A DNA stretch of 64,000 nt from Otis tarda (taxonomy: Eukaryota; Chordata; Aves; Otidiformes; Otididae). The stretch's first letter is position 1, and each line of letters starts with the position of its first letter. The translations under genes were made by a program, and so were the position numbers. The notes below the pieces were generated by a model that worked only from the letters and a program-made list of their open reading frames with translations, did no database searches and had not been told where the DNA came from. Where the stretch lies: NCBI GenBank assembly GCA_026413225.1, contig CM048557.1:45019371-45083370 (forward strand), in the 5' to 3' direction. Positions 11,044-24,700 of this stretch are shown here, piece after piece.

Positions 11044-14000
11044 GCATGAAAATTTCTGAGAAGAAATTCGGAGAAGCGTTTGCTATTTTGGCTTCCCAAC
11101 CCACCTTGGCACAAAGAAAACGTGTAGTGGAATATCAGCATTCCCCAGGAGAAAGAAACAATTACTTTGCGCTCTTCAGCACCCGAGCCCTGTGTTTTAC
11201 AGCTGCTCCCTAGCACGTTCCCAGCTCCTAGACCGTGCCACCTTACTGCCTTGCAACCCCAAATGTTGCTGTCCTCCTCAGAGACCTCCGTTGCTGCCTC
11301 CTCTGCAGGATGCTGTGTAGCAGAGACACGATTCCACCTGCTACAGGGTTCCCTGAGGTGCACTAGGCTTTCTGAAAGAAGGCACATCACCTTGGTTTTA
11401 AATCTGTCCTCAAGAAGAAAATGTAAATCAAGAAGTTGGAGTTCAAGACTCCTGAGAGTGAAAAACCCAAGTGGTCCCATCCCCTTGGCCAAACTCTGCC
11501 ATACTACAAAGGTCTGAGTACCGTACTGAGTTTTAAACGGCCCTGTCGATGGGCTTTGTTCTGGCAGCGGTCATCACATTTTGGAAAGCTGCCCAGGAAA
11601 ATGTTCAAAACCACTCGTTTGTTGCTAAAACTCCACACGTTTTGGTGAACGCCCTCCACTTCTCCCTCCTCCAAACCATCCTCTGCTCACTGCAGTCTCC
11701 CACCTTACTAATAAAGCCTGTAATGGCTCATACAGCAGATGGCCACTAAGTATTTTCAAAATATTTAAGGGAGATGCATATTTGTAGCACAGACGGGTTT
11801 TTTTTTTCCCTGTACAGAGCTAGAGAAGCACAAAGCCTTATCCCAGTTTTCAGGCAAGGAAAGCAGGAACCTCTTCCTTTCTTACCTCAACATGCAAATC
11901 AGATTTCCAATAAAATATCTCATTTTTTAACAAAACAGTAAGGAGAGACCAGTCCAAGCAGGAGCAGCAGCCCAGCTCTAGCAAGAGAAAGTTGGACATC
12001 TGCACCTCATCACAAGAAATGTTTCTGGCAGCAAGCTAGGGCAGGGAGGGATGGGATTTTGCTGGGAGCTACCGGAGGGAGCCGTCTCCAAATGCACTGA
12101 GGAACGTGGGCAGATGGGCTGCGGGCAGGCTGCTGGCTGCCGGGCAGCGAGCGCTGCCCGCCTGGAGGTTGCTGCTCTGCTCACTTCAGGTCTCCAGCGG
12201 TGAGTTAGAGGAGGGGGAGAGCTGTGTGGCAAAGCCATATGTTCACTGCAGTGAGCGCTGGGAAACACTCAGAGCGTGGTGGGGGAGGAGAAGGGAAAGG
12301 AGCCAGGAGGAACTGGAAAGCTAAAAGGCAGCTTGGGAGGCAGCAGGTACCACGGACCAGGGTGGGAGGAACGTGTCTGTGCAGCTGGATTGCTGCTGGA
12401 CATGGGCTCTTCTGACTTTGGGCATCCCGAAGGATGCTAAGGAGGCCGGCTGGTGGGAGATGGCTGGCTGACCTGGGCTGGGGAGAAAAGGCAGAGAGGG
12501 CTTGCAGGTAGCAAACATTTCAGGGTGAAGAAACCATGGAAGAGTAACAGCATGGGTAGCAAAGAAACAGCAGGAAAATACTGCTGAAAGCATGGGGAAG
12601 TCTCTGTGAATGTGGGCTGGGCAGGGCTGAAGTCTTTGCCCCAGAGGAGCGGGGAGAGCCCAAAACTCTCTGGTCCCTCAAACTGCCCTGGAGCCAGCCC
12701 TAGGGCAGGGCCACCACCTCAGAGGCTGCTGCACTGCACGAAGCATGGCCAGCGCAGGGCTACAGCTAGAAGATCTTCATCCATGCTAGTCTGGTACCCT
12801 CTGGGATTATAAAAGATTTACCTGTACTAAACTCTCTTTTCCTTGCTGCCTTCTGCTCTCGGGAGTTGGGGTCGATGCTGTCTCTGGTAGCAGGATGGGG
12901 CGATAACAGGGCTGCAGGGATGGGGGGCAAAGTGCAGAAGGAGATCTCACTGTGCTTCTCATAAATAGGCAAAGGGACCACCGAGTGCAGCCCTAGCACC
13001 CTGTCCCAGCATTTGTCATCAATGGGGAGGGGACACTGAGGGCCGGCATGCTCTGCCCCACCAGAAAGCATCCAGGCCAAAACCACCCTCTCTAACAGCT
13101 GATGTGAAGAGTCCCAGTGCCAGAGGGGTTAGAGATGCTTCCCACTCCTTAGTCACCAAGTTAACCTCATCGCATAAAGACCTTGCCTGGGTGTACAAGT
13201 GTGTGTGCTTGCATGCACCAAACGGTCTGGGTTTGCAGGTGGAGATGAAGGCCACCAAACTCCTAGAGATGGTATTGGAGAGGGAAGGGCAGGGGAGGTG
13301 AGGACCAGCCCTGCGTGCACAAGCGCAGGGAAGGACAGAGCCAAAACAGCTCTGCTGTCATCCCCAAACCCCGTTTGGATTATCTAGATCCCACAGTGAA
13401 TTTAGCCACACAGGGACTTAATAAAGTAGAGCCTGGTAATAAATTCAGCCTAGTAATAAAGTAAGTCTGGTAATAAAGTACGCTTGGTTATAACCAGGCT
13501 TGAGGGAAGAAGAAGGAAGCCAGCAGATAAAAGCAAGGAAGCTGTAAAAGACAAAATTGGCAAAGAGTGGCCATTCTCCATCCTCATTACCAGTGTGACT
13601 GGAGAGCATGCATTCCCAGCAGCCCCACGGGGCTACTCCGGGCGGGCAGCAGGTAAGGCAGTGAGACGCTGTTAGGTGCCCAGAAAGGATGCACACATAC
13701 GAGCGTGCACGTACAGCGTGAGCCCAGGGGGAGGGCACACCTGGGAGGAGGCAGACTCCCGCGCCCTGGTTGAGCTGGACTGTTGCTGCAGCCCTACTGC
13801 TGAGACTAAGGGCTGCCGGCTCCCTAAGGAACGGCCTCCTCCGCTGCTCCGGTAACCACTCAGCGAGGTAGGGCACCCCAGGCTGGTAGCAGCGGTCCCC
13901 AGCAGAGTGGGAAATGCACAACTGTGTTGTATACTGTCAGCTTCTCAAGGGGAGTACTGGATAAAAGGAGATAAAATAAGGCGTGAACATAAAGAGGTAG

Positions 14001-14179
14001 CAAATTTAGCTTTGCACTTCACAGATCTCACCTCCACACCACATTCCCTGGGGCAGTCCAGGTCCCCTGGGGACCATCCTGAGTGTTTCCCCCCCCCCCA
14101 CAAGAGGTGCTCAGGTCGCTAGCTGCCCCCACCGGCAGCAGCGCAGCCCTCAGAGGGACCCTTGGCACAGATGCCGGCT

Positions 14180-14260
14180 ATGATAAGCCCAGTTAATAAG
14201 AAATTAAGTAACTGCTCCAGGAATCAATCCTTATTTAATTGCCCTGTCAAGCAAATACTC
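14180..14260. promoter_or_regulatory. AT-rich homeodomain-motif block in SYNDIG1L intron
   Basis: The block contains GTTAATAAG, AAATTAAGTAA and ATTTAATTG cores within about 60 bp, surrounded by GC-rich intron. This resembles conserved non-coding enhancers but conservation cannot be judged from one sequence. Confidence 0.25.
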
Positions 14261-17200
14261 TGCCTTGCTTCCCGGGCTCATTAGCCAGTTGTGACTGCGT
14301 TCCATGTCCCCAGGCTCCTAAGCAAGAAAGTTGGCCCATCCTAGCCAAAGGCTTTCCCCACCCAAGGAGGCTGGTGCCATCAGGGAGCAGTGCCTAGCTG
14401 GGCGGCCATGCCCTGGCCGATCAAAGTGCAGGGGACAGTGCAAACACCTGTTGCTGACCCAGCTGATGGGAAGCAGCATCACTGCCAGGTACAGCTGCCG
14501 TAACCCTGAGATGGGATGGGCCCACTCCTGGCAGCTCTTGGTGTAGGGCAGGAGGGGAGGGCGGTGGGCCATGCCAGCCCCAATGGACTGGCAGCAGGTG
14601 GTACCCAGAGAAGGAAAGGGGTGGCAGCAATGGGAGGGAAACGGTGGGCAAAAGGTGCTGGGCAGCATGTCTGAGCCAGGCAGAGAGCTGGGCCCTGGCC
14701 ACCAGGATGGAGAAGAAAGGGACTGTGGAGCTGCTGGAGGGGAAAGAGTTGGTGAGGACCACGAGGGAAGGAAGAAGGTGACGCAGAGTCCGTGGACATG
14801 GATTAGAGGGAGGACAGCCAAGGTTTTCATAATGCAGAGGATCTAATTCACAACTTTGATGCAGCCAGTTTGATGGAGCTGGGAAGAAGTGAACAAAGCA
14901 CTTGTTCTGATCTCCTGACAGGTAAGAGCCAGCGCCTGGGCAATGGGCTCCGGCTCCAACAGAGACTAAATTGCTCTGAGAATTGGGACGTGATGGGCTG
15001 CTTTTCAAGGTTCACAAGTCAAATTGGGCAATTTCCTGGTGGAAATCGAGCCTTTATTCTCCCTGATAAAAATGTTTCTCGGCAGCAGCGTTTGGACCCG
15101 GCTGTGCTCAGAGCCAAGGTGGAAACCCACGCTCCTCACACCCAGCCCGGAGCACGCAAACGGGGCGGGGGTGAGGGAGGCCACCCTGTCCCCCCATCCC
15201 CCTGCCCGGCACTGACGGCCCCCCCGGCAGGGCCCGGCATTTGGAGAGGTGGCCGCTAGATGTCCCAGGCACTCCACGCTGCACCCACTCGCGGCCGCGG
15301 AGCGCGGGGGGACCCGGTGGCTCCAACCCGCCCCTACCTGCCCCGGTGGATGCGCCCCTCACGGAAGGGAAAGCAGGAGAGGGCTCACCCAGCTGGCAAG
15401 GGGGGAGCGTGGAGGGTGAGGTAACAAAACACATGGGTGCGTGGGTGGCTAGGTGTATAATTAGCAGGTTCGGTCTCTCTCAGCATCCCTTTTTTTTTTA
15501 GCTGGAGACGCAAACAAGTAAATAAGGCGGCTGTCAGGAGTTTCCACGGGCTGTCCTGGGTGTGGGTCTCCGGGGTGCGTGGGACCAGGGAGGGGGCAAC
15601 ACAACGGGGCTGTTCCTGAGGGCGGCAAGGTGGCCTGGGGCAGCCAGCTGAGGCCGAGCAGAGAGAGTGACCTGGACAGCAGAGTTGCCCTGGGGAAGCT
15701 GGCTGGGTCAGGATCAGCGAGGGCAAGTTCTGGAGATGCCAGTAGCAGCACTGGGGCGGCCCTTTGGCCTCGGGACATGCCTGCTAGATTTGCACCCAAG
15801 CAACCTTCAGCCCTGCAGCACCCTCCGCATGAAGCCCCAGTGATGCCAACCAAAACTCACTGACAGCTCTCACTGGAGGCTTTGTCACACTCCTGTTTGG
15901 GGACCCAGCAGGCTTGCTCGGAGGCAGCGGAGGTCAGGGCGATGACTCACACGCGGGGAAGCTGCTGGGGCTGTCACTCAGCATCTCCAGTTCTTTGAGG
16001 CATCAGCCAGTGAGGACAGCTTGAGAGGCTGTCGGGCTCTGTTATCTGCAAAATGCTAGCCCAGGGTCAGGGAAGAGTGACTTCCCCTGCCTGCTGCGAC
16101 ATCCAGATCACTGGCCTGGAGAAACACGAGCTTAGACTGGGTCCAGCCTTCAACCTCCTCTTCCTCAGCTCAGGACTGCACTATGGAAATACCCTAAGGT
16201 TGCCGCCTGGAAAGAGGGGCAATGTAGAAAGCCTACTTAGAAAAGTCCATGCTTGTAGAGCTACTGGGAGCCAAACTCACTGACCCCTGGTCTCTGGGAA
16301 GCACAAATGCTTCCAGCACAGAGGCAGCCCTGTCCCCCGCTGAGACCAGGCTCCCTGCCCGACATACCCAAAGGGACACCAAGCATCCCACAGGAGAGCT
16401 CACAGAGGTCCTCTAAGATGTGTTTACTACTGGGACATTCTCGCTGCTGCTGGAAAGATGCACTGGAGCTTGTGCTTGCAGATTGCAATTTTGGTCATGG
16501 CTGATTTTCCTATGCTAATAGTTACAGTCTTCAATTTCACATTAGTTTTCCCCATCACTATTTATACCCAGTAATGAACTGAACACGGTGGGTATCCTAG
16601 ATGGCTCCACACTCTCCTCACAGCTTGCCCTATTTCACCCATACCCTTTGCTGCAGTCCCACCATCTCCAGTTCAAGGCTTTTCTCCTGCCAGTGAAGTC
16701 CCACAGCCCCTTAATGGCAGCTGCTGCTGCTGCCTCAGGACCCTGCATCCCATCCTCCCCACAGACCACTCTGGGGCTGCTCCGTCCTGTGGCACAGGGT
16801 GAGCATCACCCTTAGGGAGCAGCCACACCCTGTGCTGGAGCAGACCCGTGCCTCGTGCTCCCCGCCAGGACCAGCCCTCTGCCGCTCAGCCCTCCAGCTC
16901 ATCCTGCCCCAGGGCCGAGCCCAGGGTCCGCACCCCCGGGGATGCTCTCTCTCCCAGGGCCTGTCACCCAGCACAGAAGGGATCCAGCAGATAGGACCTG
17001 GCTTTCTTCCAGATGAGAAGAGAGACCCGCACTGGCCGAGACCAAGATGGAGACATCACAAACGGTTGGCAGCAGGCATCGAAGGGACAGAGAGAAGTCC
17101 TCCCCTTCGCAGCTGTGGCTTGCTGATAGAGCAGCTTAGCCACAGCACCTAACTCCATCCTTGCATCTTTCTGCAAATCCTATCAATCGAAGCTGGCAAT

Positions 17201-20200
17201 GTAAAGCGGCTGCTAAGGACTGCTCATTTGTCTCTGTTTAAAACATATCCGTACTCAAATGATTCACAACCACCCTGAAGGCTAGCGCATGCCGGCACCC
17301 TCCTTTCCCCACCATCCTGTTTATTTTATCCAGTGTCTGCCTGCCTCAGGGCTATTTCCACTTTGCTTACGGTGGCCTGATTCTGCTGGGGATGCACAGG
17401 GCTCCTCTACAGTTCAGATGTTTAATTCATTTGCCAATGATCTGCTCTCTCTTTAAAAATCGACTTACGCTGTGGAAATGACACGTTTCTGGCTTACTTT
17501 TCCAAACCCTAAGTTTCCAAACGCAGCCTGTATTTATCGGCAGTAAGCCGATCTCCTGGTTCAGCAAACACGGGGAATCGCTGTCTTCCCACTCTGGCCA
17601 ACGTCTGCAGACTCAGACAGACTTCAAGGTGTTACATTATTACCTGGGTCAATAGGCGCAAGCCAAACCAAATGCTGAGCCTCTCTTTCATATTTGTTAT
17701 TGCCACAGAAATTGGATGCTCGGGTGGAGATGTGCCCTCTGTGTTTACAGAGGGTTTAAGCTGGTGGGAGCTGCAGGAGAGGTTTATTCTGTATTCAGGA
17801 ACACAGCGAGAGGAAAGGCAGCAGCTGCCCCCAGCCAGCCCACGGCTCTCGTCTGTCCCGTAGCCCCAGGGCGTCAGGGGCGTGCAGAGGACGATGCTAA
17901 ATTATCACCCATATGGCGTGGAAAGAGATGCTACAAAACGATGTCACATTTTCCGTTCCACGGCCCTGTCAATTCCCAACCATACCTTGCTGAGGGGCCC
18001 TGTGGGCTGCTCCTGTGTTTGCTGTGTGGATGCTTTCCCTCTCTTCCTGGCCCGTTTCTCTTCCCTCCCAATGTCACCTCTGGACTTAGACCAGCCCTTC
18101 CTGGGACAGGGCTCAGGCTGCCGCTTGTGCCCATCTGCAGACATAACGTGGCGCAGGAGGTGGCTCTGCTCTGGGTGAGCAGCACCAGCAGTCCTGCACG
18201 GGCTGAACAAGGACATCCTGCTCATGGTCCTTCCCTGGTCTGCGGGGACGAGTCCCAGCACCCTCCTTCTCATCCTGCCCTCCCATCTTGGAGGTTAGGA
18301 TGGCTTTTGGAGAAACATTCACCCAGCTGAGGAACAGCACCAGCATGGCCACCACGTCATGTCTCCAAGCTGGTGCACACATGCCCCGGGCCAGTTCTTC
18401 ACACCAACAGCTGAATCTCAAGACACAGAGCTTGGAGACCAGTACTGTGACCAGCTCTGCTTTTCAAAAGATACCTAAAGTGCTTCACTCCAGAAGGAAA
18501 CTGGCTTAAGTAAAAAAATTATGAGGATCAGCAGAGCCTCCCCTTCTAGGCTGAGCAAAGCATTTGGGATCGTTTGCTGCCTTTTTCACTTGACAGAGAA
18601 GCAGCAATAAAAAGGCAATTTGGAGGAAATCTATAATGGCCTTTTTTTCCCCCTCTCTAATGCTGTGGCTTGGCCCTTCAGCTGGAAAAGTCAATAATTT
18701 GCCGATCACTAATTCTACAGATAGAGAAATACTGTCTGAAGTCATTGCCTGAAATCACCCTTTGAAAGCAGCAGGAGAGCTGCGTCCTGCAGCAGTGCCT
18801 GGCAGTCCCAGACTCCGGTACAGGGCTTCAGCAAACAGGCAGAAAAGAGCCAAAATCTGCCCAATTCAGAGACCGTGCTTGCAAGGGAGCTGGAAAATAA
18901 TTACAGGCATGGATATTAAATGGGAGGCAGGGCGATTAAGGGGTAAGAGAGACTTAGGGAAGGGGCACGGTGTGTTGGTATCTGAGGTTTAACACTGATG
19001 GGGACTGAGTGGCACCAGAGGCACCCAGAGAGGAGCTTCGGGCTGTCCGTCAAGGTGAAGGATGCTCCTGGGAAGCTGCAAGTGCATCCCATCCCATGCG
19101 GAGGGGCCATGAAGGGGGCAGCCAAACGAGGAAGGCCTGAAGTGCCTGTGCTTGTGCCAGGGGGCCACTCCCTACATCCCACGGGCTGCTGGGATGGGCA
19201 GGACTGGCCCCTCTGGGGCTTGCTCCTTTGAGCTTGCAGGTGGCAAAGGGGGACTTTAATGGGCAAGTTTTTGCCGAGCACTTGGTCGCCTCTTGGTGAT
19301 GTCTGCAGGCTGGTCTGAGGGCTTGGGTACCACGCAAAAGCAGGGATCTGCTGTAGAAATTCACCGTGCCGGAGCTGCAGCAAATTACTCATTCTTTAAT
19401 AAGGGTGTTTATTACCTGCCTCTGATGGTGGTTCAGGGAGCCAAAGTGCAGCGGATTCAGCTCCCCAAAGCTTTAGCTCTGCCAGCCATTTTCATGACAC
19501 GAGAAACTTTTTCCTGGAGAAACGCAGTCACTACATTTTGGCTTGGGTAATTCCTTCTCCTGACAGTCTACAAAGTAACCAGCCATTATCCCCCAGAGAC
19601 CAAAGCTTTTTATTCCTTGTGTGTTGCAGGCAGGCTCAGACCCCGCTCCCCTGCTTATCCCCGGTATTTACCTAGCGCTACCTTTCTCCTGGGAAAAAGC
19701 TTTCTACTGGTGGCAGATTCTAAGCTCACAAAAAGAAAATTTATTTTTTTTCCAGAAGCAAAGCAGGCAGCCCAGTAAAGCGGGTTTGGGGAGAGAAGCA
19801 CAGCTTTTGTGAAACCCGCAGCAGCTTCGGAGAGGAATTACAAACAGGCACCAGGCAGAAATGGAAAGTGCTTCCCTTCGAAACTCCTAAACGTGCGGCT
19901 CTTCCCCTCAGACACAAGCTGGGAGGGCATCCGCAGGGCTCTAGGGAGACGGTGCGGTTCAGGGGAGACATTTCCTTGGCACAATTCATGGCCCTGTCCA
20001 TGGCCCTCTCGACCGAGGTCCCCAGGCCGGGTGCATCCCAAGGACGGGCAGTTGGGGTGGCCGGTGGCTTGGTGGCTGTCCCTAGCTGCTGAAGCTCCTC
20101 AGCAAAAGGAAATGAGCCCCTAAACTTCATCCAGCGGCGGAGCTGCCCCCCAGGGAGGGAGTCCCGATGGCTACTTGGGTCCAGGGTGCCCATTGCAGTT

Positions 20201-20479
20201 GCTCTGCCGTATTTGGCCTCCAAAACTTTTGCTGAAAACCTTAGATTTTGCCCACCCCAGAGCCTCTAATCTGGTAATTTTGTCCTGGTTTCTCCAGGTT
20301 GCAGCCTTTCATCTTTACGATCCCCGACACATTTTTCCCACCCCACGGGGCCAACCCGAGCTTCCTCCCGGCTTTCCCCGGGGACTCACCGAACTCTCCC
20401 GCGGCACCCCAATGGGAACAGCCTGGGGACGAGCGCTCAGACCCTCCCCCCCACACCAGGAAAGCCACCGAGCAAGGCT

Positions 20480-20900
20480 GCGCCCACCCGCGAAAGCGGC
20501 ACGCGGGTCCTTACCTGCCCGTGGGAGAAGGGCTCACCCGCCAACTTGGAGCAGCGGCGGCAGCGGCAGAAGCGCGGCGGCAGCGGCGGGCATGACGGCG
20601 GCGGCGGGGAGGCCGCGGCCCTGTCGCCCGGGTGGGCGTCCGGCGGCCCTGCGGCGGGAGGGGGGCGGGCCCGGCCGGGGGCTGGCGGGGAGCGGCACGG
20701 CGGAGCCCCAGCCGGTAGCCGGGCCGTGCGGCGGCGGTACCGAACTTCACCCCCGCCCCGTCCCGAGACCCCCCGCCCGCCGGCTGCCTGCGGTACTGCC
20801 AGCCCCTACGGCTGAGCGCCGCGCATCGCCACCCCTCCGCTCCTCCCGGCCTGATCTCTCCTCCCGCCGGCTGAGACAACGAGACAGAAACTCTCTCCCC
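20480..20900 (-). promoter_or_regulatory. SYNDIG1L: CpG island: probable SYNDIG1L promoter and first exon
   Basis: The stretch is very GC- and CpG-rich, in sharp contrast to its flanks. On the minus strand it contains a strong splice donor, GGGCAG|GTAAGG (exon end 20515), which suits a non-coding first exon starting somewhere around 20600-20800. The nearest minus-strand gene without a promoter is SYNDIG1L. The transcription start cannot be fixed from the sequence alone. Confidence 0.6.
20534..20593 (-). other. Upstream ORF in the probable SYNDIG1L first exon
   Basis: A minus-strand ATG at 20593 opens a 19-codon frame rich in Ala, Leu and Pro that ends with TGA at 20534-20536, before the donor at 20515. 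If the exon is transcribed from upstream of 20593, this uORF would precede the main start and could reduce its translation. The peptide resembles a hydrophobic leader, but GC-rich 5' UTRs produce such frames by chance. Confidence 0.35.
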
Positions 20901-23900
20901 TCTCTTCTGCTCGCTGCATTTCCCAGGGCGCAGCCCTTCCCACTCCCCCTGCCTTTCCCACTCTCGCTGCCGGAGCTGGTGCTGAGGGGTCAGGCAGCTC
21001 CTTTGCCGGCTCAGACGGGGATTCCTCTGCTCTGCTCCGTAGGGACCCGGGTGGGATGTCGGTTTGCCTCACGCACACCTGGCCATCGCTCCGGTGAGCG
21101 GAGTTAACGCAGATTTGCACCAACACAGCAGATGTCAATACCGCAGCCCATCCTTCCTGCACCTCCCCCCAGCCCTAGCCCAAGTAATCCCCTGGGGAGC
21201 CCGTGCTGCTCCCCCAGGCTCTGGAGGCTCCCCGAGCCCCGCACTGTCTCCCCACTTGCCCCTAACCTCCCCGTGTGGCCCCCACAGCAGCTCCCCCGGC
21301 TCAGGAGCAGAGGCGCGGGCAGCTGAAGCCTGGTCCAGCCGGGGCAGCTGACCGAGCACGGGCAGAGAGCTGCCTGCCCTCACCCATCCCCAGCGCGGCT
21401 CTGCCAGGAGCAGACCCAGGTGTGACCTACAGCCACTCGTGCCCACCACCCACACTACCCGGCGACCACCCCTTGCAGCCCACAGCGGGACTCCCTCGGG
21501 ATCACACTGTGGCTTCCCAGCACAACGTGCCTTTCTGGAGGTCCGGGTTTGTCTCTAACACCTCCCAGCTTCTTCCCGGTGCTGAACTGACGGGTCACAA
21601 GTTATGTGCCAAGGCAGGAGGGTCCCGAGATCCCACTCCCAGAGGGGCTGGGGCTCTGGCTAGGGGAGGAGGTGGCAGAGCAGCCTCCCCTCTGCTCTAG
21701 CTCTCAGGGAGGCACAGGTCTTTCCCGTAGCAGCAGCGAGACCCTTTTGCACAACCAAAGGGGCTGGATTATGTGGGCTAACAACAGGACTGAAACACCT
21801 GTGTTCCCCGAAGAACCAGTGATGGTGGCCAGCTTTCTCTCCCTGTGGGCGATCCGCATGTTCTGCTGTTGGCATCCCCCAGCACATCTGGGAAGGATGC
21901 AAGCCCAAAATGCCAACCCCAAGCTGGGGACTTCAGCTGGGAGGCTGTCTTCCAGGGCGTCAGCCAGAGCACAGAGCTGCTGCTATGAACAGAGTGATCC
22001 CCAGGGAAAAGGTGTCCTTGTCAGCCAGACCTAGCCAGCATAGCTTGAGGGGGGAGGATCTGAGAAGGGAATAGTCTGTCTCCGTGTCCCTAGGGAGTGG
22101 GACAGAGAGGAAAGGGCTTGGGATGCAGCAAAGGAGGTTTGGCATCTCCATCATCCAAGGTCCGTCGGTCTAGGTTAGAGGCATCCTTTGGAAATGGCCT
22201 CAACATGTGAGCCTCTGCCTTGGGGCAGAAGGATGGAGCAGACGTCTTGTAGTGGCCCCCCCAGCTCTGGTGACTCCAACTCAGCTGAACTCTTGGTGGG
22301 TGTGAAGCAAAACCCTGTTCCTGCACGCCCCAGAACATTGGAGTGTTCTCAAGCAGAGCCCAGGTCTCCAGTCCTGCGTAGGCATGGGGTGAGCTGCAGC
22401 CCTGTGAGGAAGCAGAGGAGGCAGTGGGACTGGCCATTGCATGGCTGGGAACAAAGAGGCTTGGCCTTCCTCGGGTGAAAGTCCTCATAAGGGTCCTGCT
22501 CGTGTCCCTGGGAGCCGGTGGGGTTGCAAGTCAGCTGGAGCACAGCGCACCACCGGCTGCCTGCTTTGCTTTCCCAGTCCTGTTGTTTGCCTGCACCAGG
22601 CCCTGTGCAGCCCTGTCCAGCCCGAGTGGGGTAATTAAAGGCAGACAAAAAGCCTGGTCACACACGGACAGCCTTTTGGCAAGGCTGGGGGGGCTGTGGA
22701 GGTGAAGGGAAGGTGAGACGTGGGCTCAAAATCCCTTCTCTCCATGCCGTGGGGGAGCCTGAAAGAAAAATTTGGTTGCTGGATGAAGCATCTTCATCCA
22801 TGGCTTGCCAAGGCCTGGAGAGCTGCCTCGGCTTTACACTATACCGAGGTGTCTGGCAGAAGGCGAGCGGGGAGGATGGAGGCAGCAATAGGTGTGCATT
22901 GTGCCGCGGCTGCCCCCACACAGCCCCCACCGGCTGCTTTTGTCAGCCTGGGGCACCGTGTCCATCCTTCACCCGGGCTGGATTAACACGCAGGCGCTGC
23001 TGTTGCCCGGGGGGCAGAGGATTAGCCCTCACCAACTTTCACATATACACTGCTTAGCAGCAGAGCTGCAGCACTGTTGCTTCTGCTTTAATGATGATAA
23101 GGAGACATTAGCGTCCCAAATCAGTCTCTCCGACCTGGGGTGGCTCTGAGAGAAACATACGCACACACAGATACTATATGTACCTGCTAGTGCTTATGGA
23201 GGTACGGCAAAAAACAGCCTAAGCGATGAGCTTTGGGGCTTTGTTTTCATAACCGCAGCCATTCAGTCCAGATCAGAGAGGGGCAGTGTCCCTAGGAGGT
23301 GACATGAGGCAAAAGGGCTGCGTGACCCAGAAGAGTCAGTTGGAGATGACCCAGCTCTGGGCCACTGAGCATAAGCTGCTGGTCAGAAACTTTCCTGCAC
23401 AGAGAAGGAAAAGGGACAAGACTCCGAAGGGAATGCAGCAAAACGCACAGAGCCTCCCGCTCTGCTGAAACTTCTTGTCATATTTATGCATCCGCTGGGA
23501 TGAATGAAAGGAAAGCAGATAGAGAAACGGCCCTTTGCTCTCAGCTGCAAGGGGCTGCTGGCAAGAGCCCATCCAGCACAAGGAAATGAGATCTCATTAC
23601 ATCAAATATTAGCTGACGTGCTATCACATTGGACTTGTTATACCAGCTAAATGATGCCCCTCTTCAAAAAATAATGAGAAAAAAGGTTGCAATAGACATA
23701 AAATACGTGAGGAAAAGGCTATGCTTGTGTTTCAGCACTGCCTCACACAGGAAGGTGGGCTTTTGTTTTTGATTATATTCTCTCAAACATTAAAAACCTC
23801 CCTGCCAATATGTCCTGAGCTTCACATGCTTCATCTAACTACAGACATAGCAACAGATAAATATGCCACAGCAAATTTGGTAACATTGTTTTATTGACGG

Positions 23901-24399
23901 CCAAAAAAACCCCAGATCACTCGAGACTGAAAGCCTGAACTCCTGCCAAACAGTTGCAAGTGGAGAGCTGAGATGAAAGATTTTGCGCCAGAAAGGGACA
24001 GAAACTACTAAAACCCCCAATAACCGCAAGGCCTCCGCAAAGGCGACGACTCAGCCGCAGAGCATCCTCAAAGCAGCAGAAAGAGAGCACGGAGATGTGA
24101 TGAAAGGGAAAAAAAATCACACCTGAGATTCTGAGATGACTGGACGTTGTCGCTCAGACGGCTGCGTCAGCGGGACCAGAGGACTCACCGGAGGAGGACC
24201 AGGCAGGACCCACTCATCAGAGGCACTCGGCACCCCTTGTGCTGGCAAAATAAGTGGGGAGATTTGAAGTACCTATTTATGATGATTGCGGACAGCATTG
24301 AACAGATTAAAGTCATATTTGCAGCTATTAAAAATGATCAGATTAGTGAAATCTAGAGACGAGAGAGAGTTTCAGAGGGATCAGCCAAAGCTAATTAAT
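20901..24399. other. Intergenic sequence, no gene recognised
   Basis: GC-rich at the left as the CpG island fades, AT-rich from about 23590. Overlapping short frames on both strands show no known domain. No repeat family was recognised. Confidence 0.55.
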
Positions 24400-24700
24400 T
24401 GGGCAGCGTGATGGGAGAAGAAATTAAGTGTGGACAAGGAGAAGGTAAAGCATATTGGAAGAAATGACTTCAACTGTTCATAATCACTAGTGATTTCTAA
24501 ATTAACTGGAAGCGCAAAGGGAAAAAAAAAAAGATGTGGGTGTATCTGTGGACAATAGAGTGAAAACCATCTGGTTAATGTACAGTGGTGAGGAAAAAAA
24601 ACCCCAACATGCTGTCAGATTGCTTTCATAAAGGGATACAGAAAATAATAAAAATATTACAGTACCGTGTTGGTAGTGACTCAGCTGTTATGGATAAGTT
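24400..24700 (+). mobile_element. Old, diverged CR1-type LINE fragment (ORF2 region)
   Basis: The order of recognisable blocks matches the reverse-transcriptase 3' portion of CR1/L3-like LINEs: GACAAGGAGAAGGTAAAGCA, CATATTGGAAGAAA, TTCTAAATTAACTGGAA, GTGGACAATAGAGTGAAAACC, a CAATGTGCAGC-like block and AAAGGGATACAGAAAATAAT. The frame is broken by A-runs (one of 11 bases near 24522-24532). Divergence suggests an older insertion than the CR1 at 25412-25638. Confidence 0.6.

Larger units (their letters stand above)
10102..20514 (-). other. SYNDIG1L: Large 5' intron of SYNDIG1L (inferred)
   Basis: The interval runs from the donor CAG|GTAAGG at 20515/20514 to the acceptor CCCTCAG at 10102. No coding exon was recognised. 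It holds a 25-base T run (11019-11043), an AT-rich block around 14180-14260 with several homeodomain-type TAAT/ATTA cores, and a similar AT-rich part near 17400-17660. The intron is inferred from the CpG island and a good donor, not from a transcript, so further untranslated exons are possible. Confidence 0.55.

Noticed and set aside
15120-15340. Small GC-rich patch that might be a CpG island
   Set aside because: It is short and has no convincing exon or start-site motifs on either strand.
20175-21107. 310-codon open frame on the plus strand
   Set aside because: It spans the SYNDIG1L CpG island, where stops are rare because of GC content; the translation is low-complexity Arg/Pro/Gly/Ala.
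23880-24400. Possible ERV leader or LTR
   Set aside because: Sequence composition is unusual, but no TATA, polyadenylation signal pair, primer-binding site or TG/CA ends could be placed.
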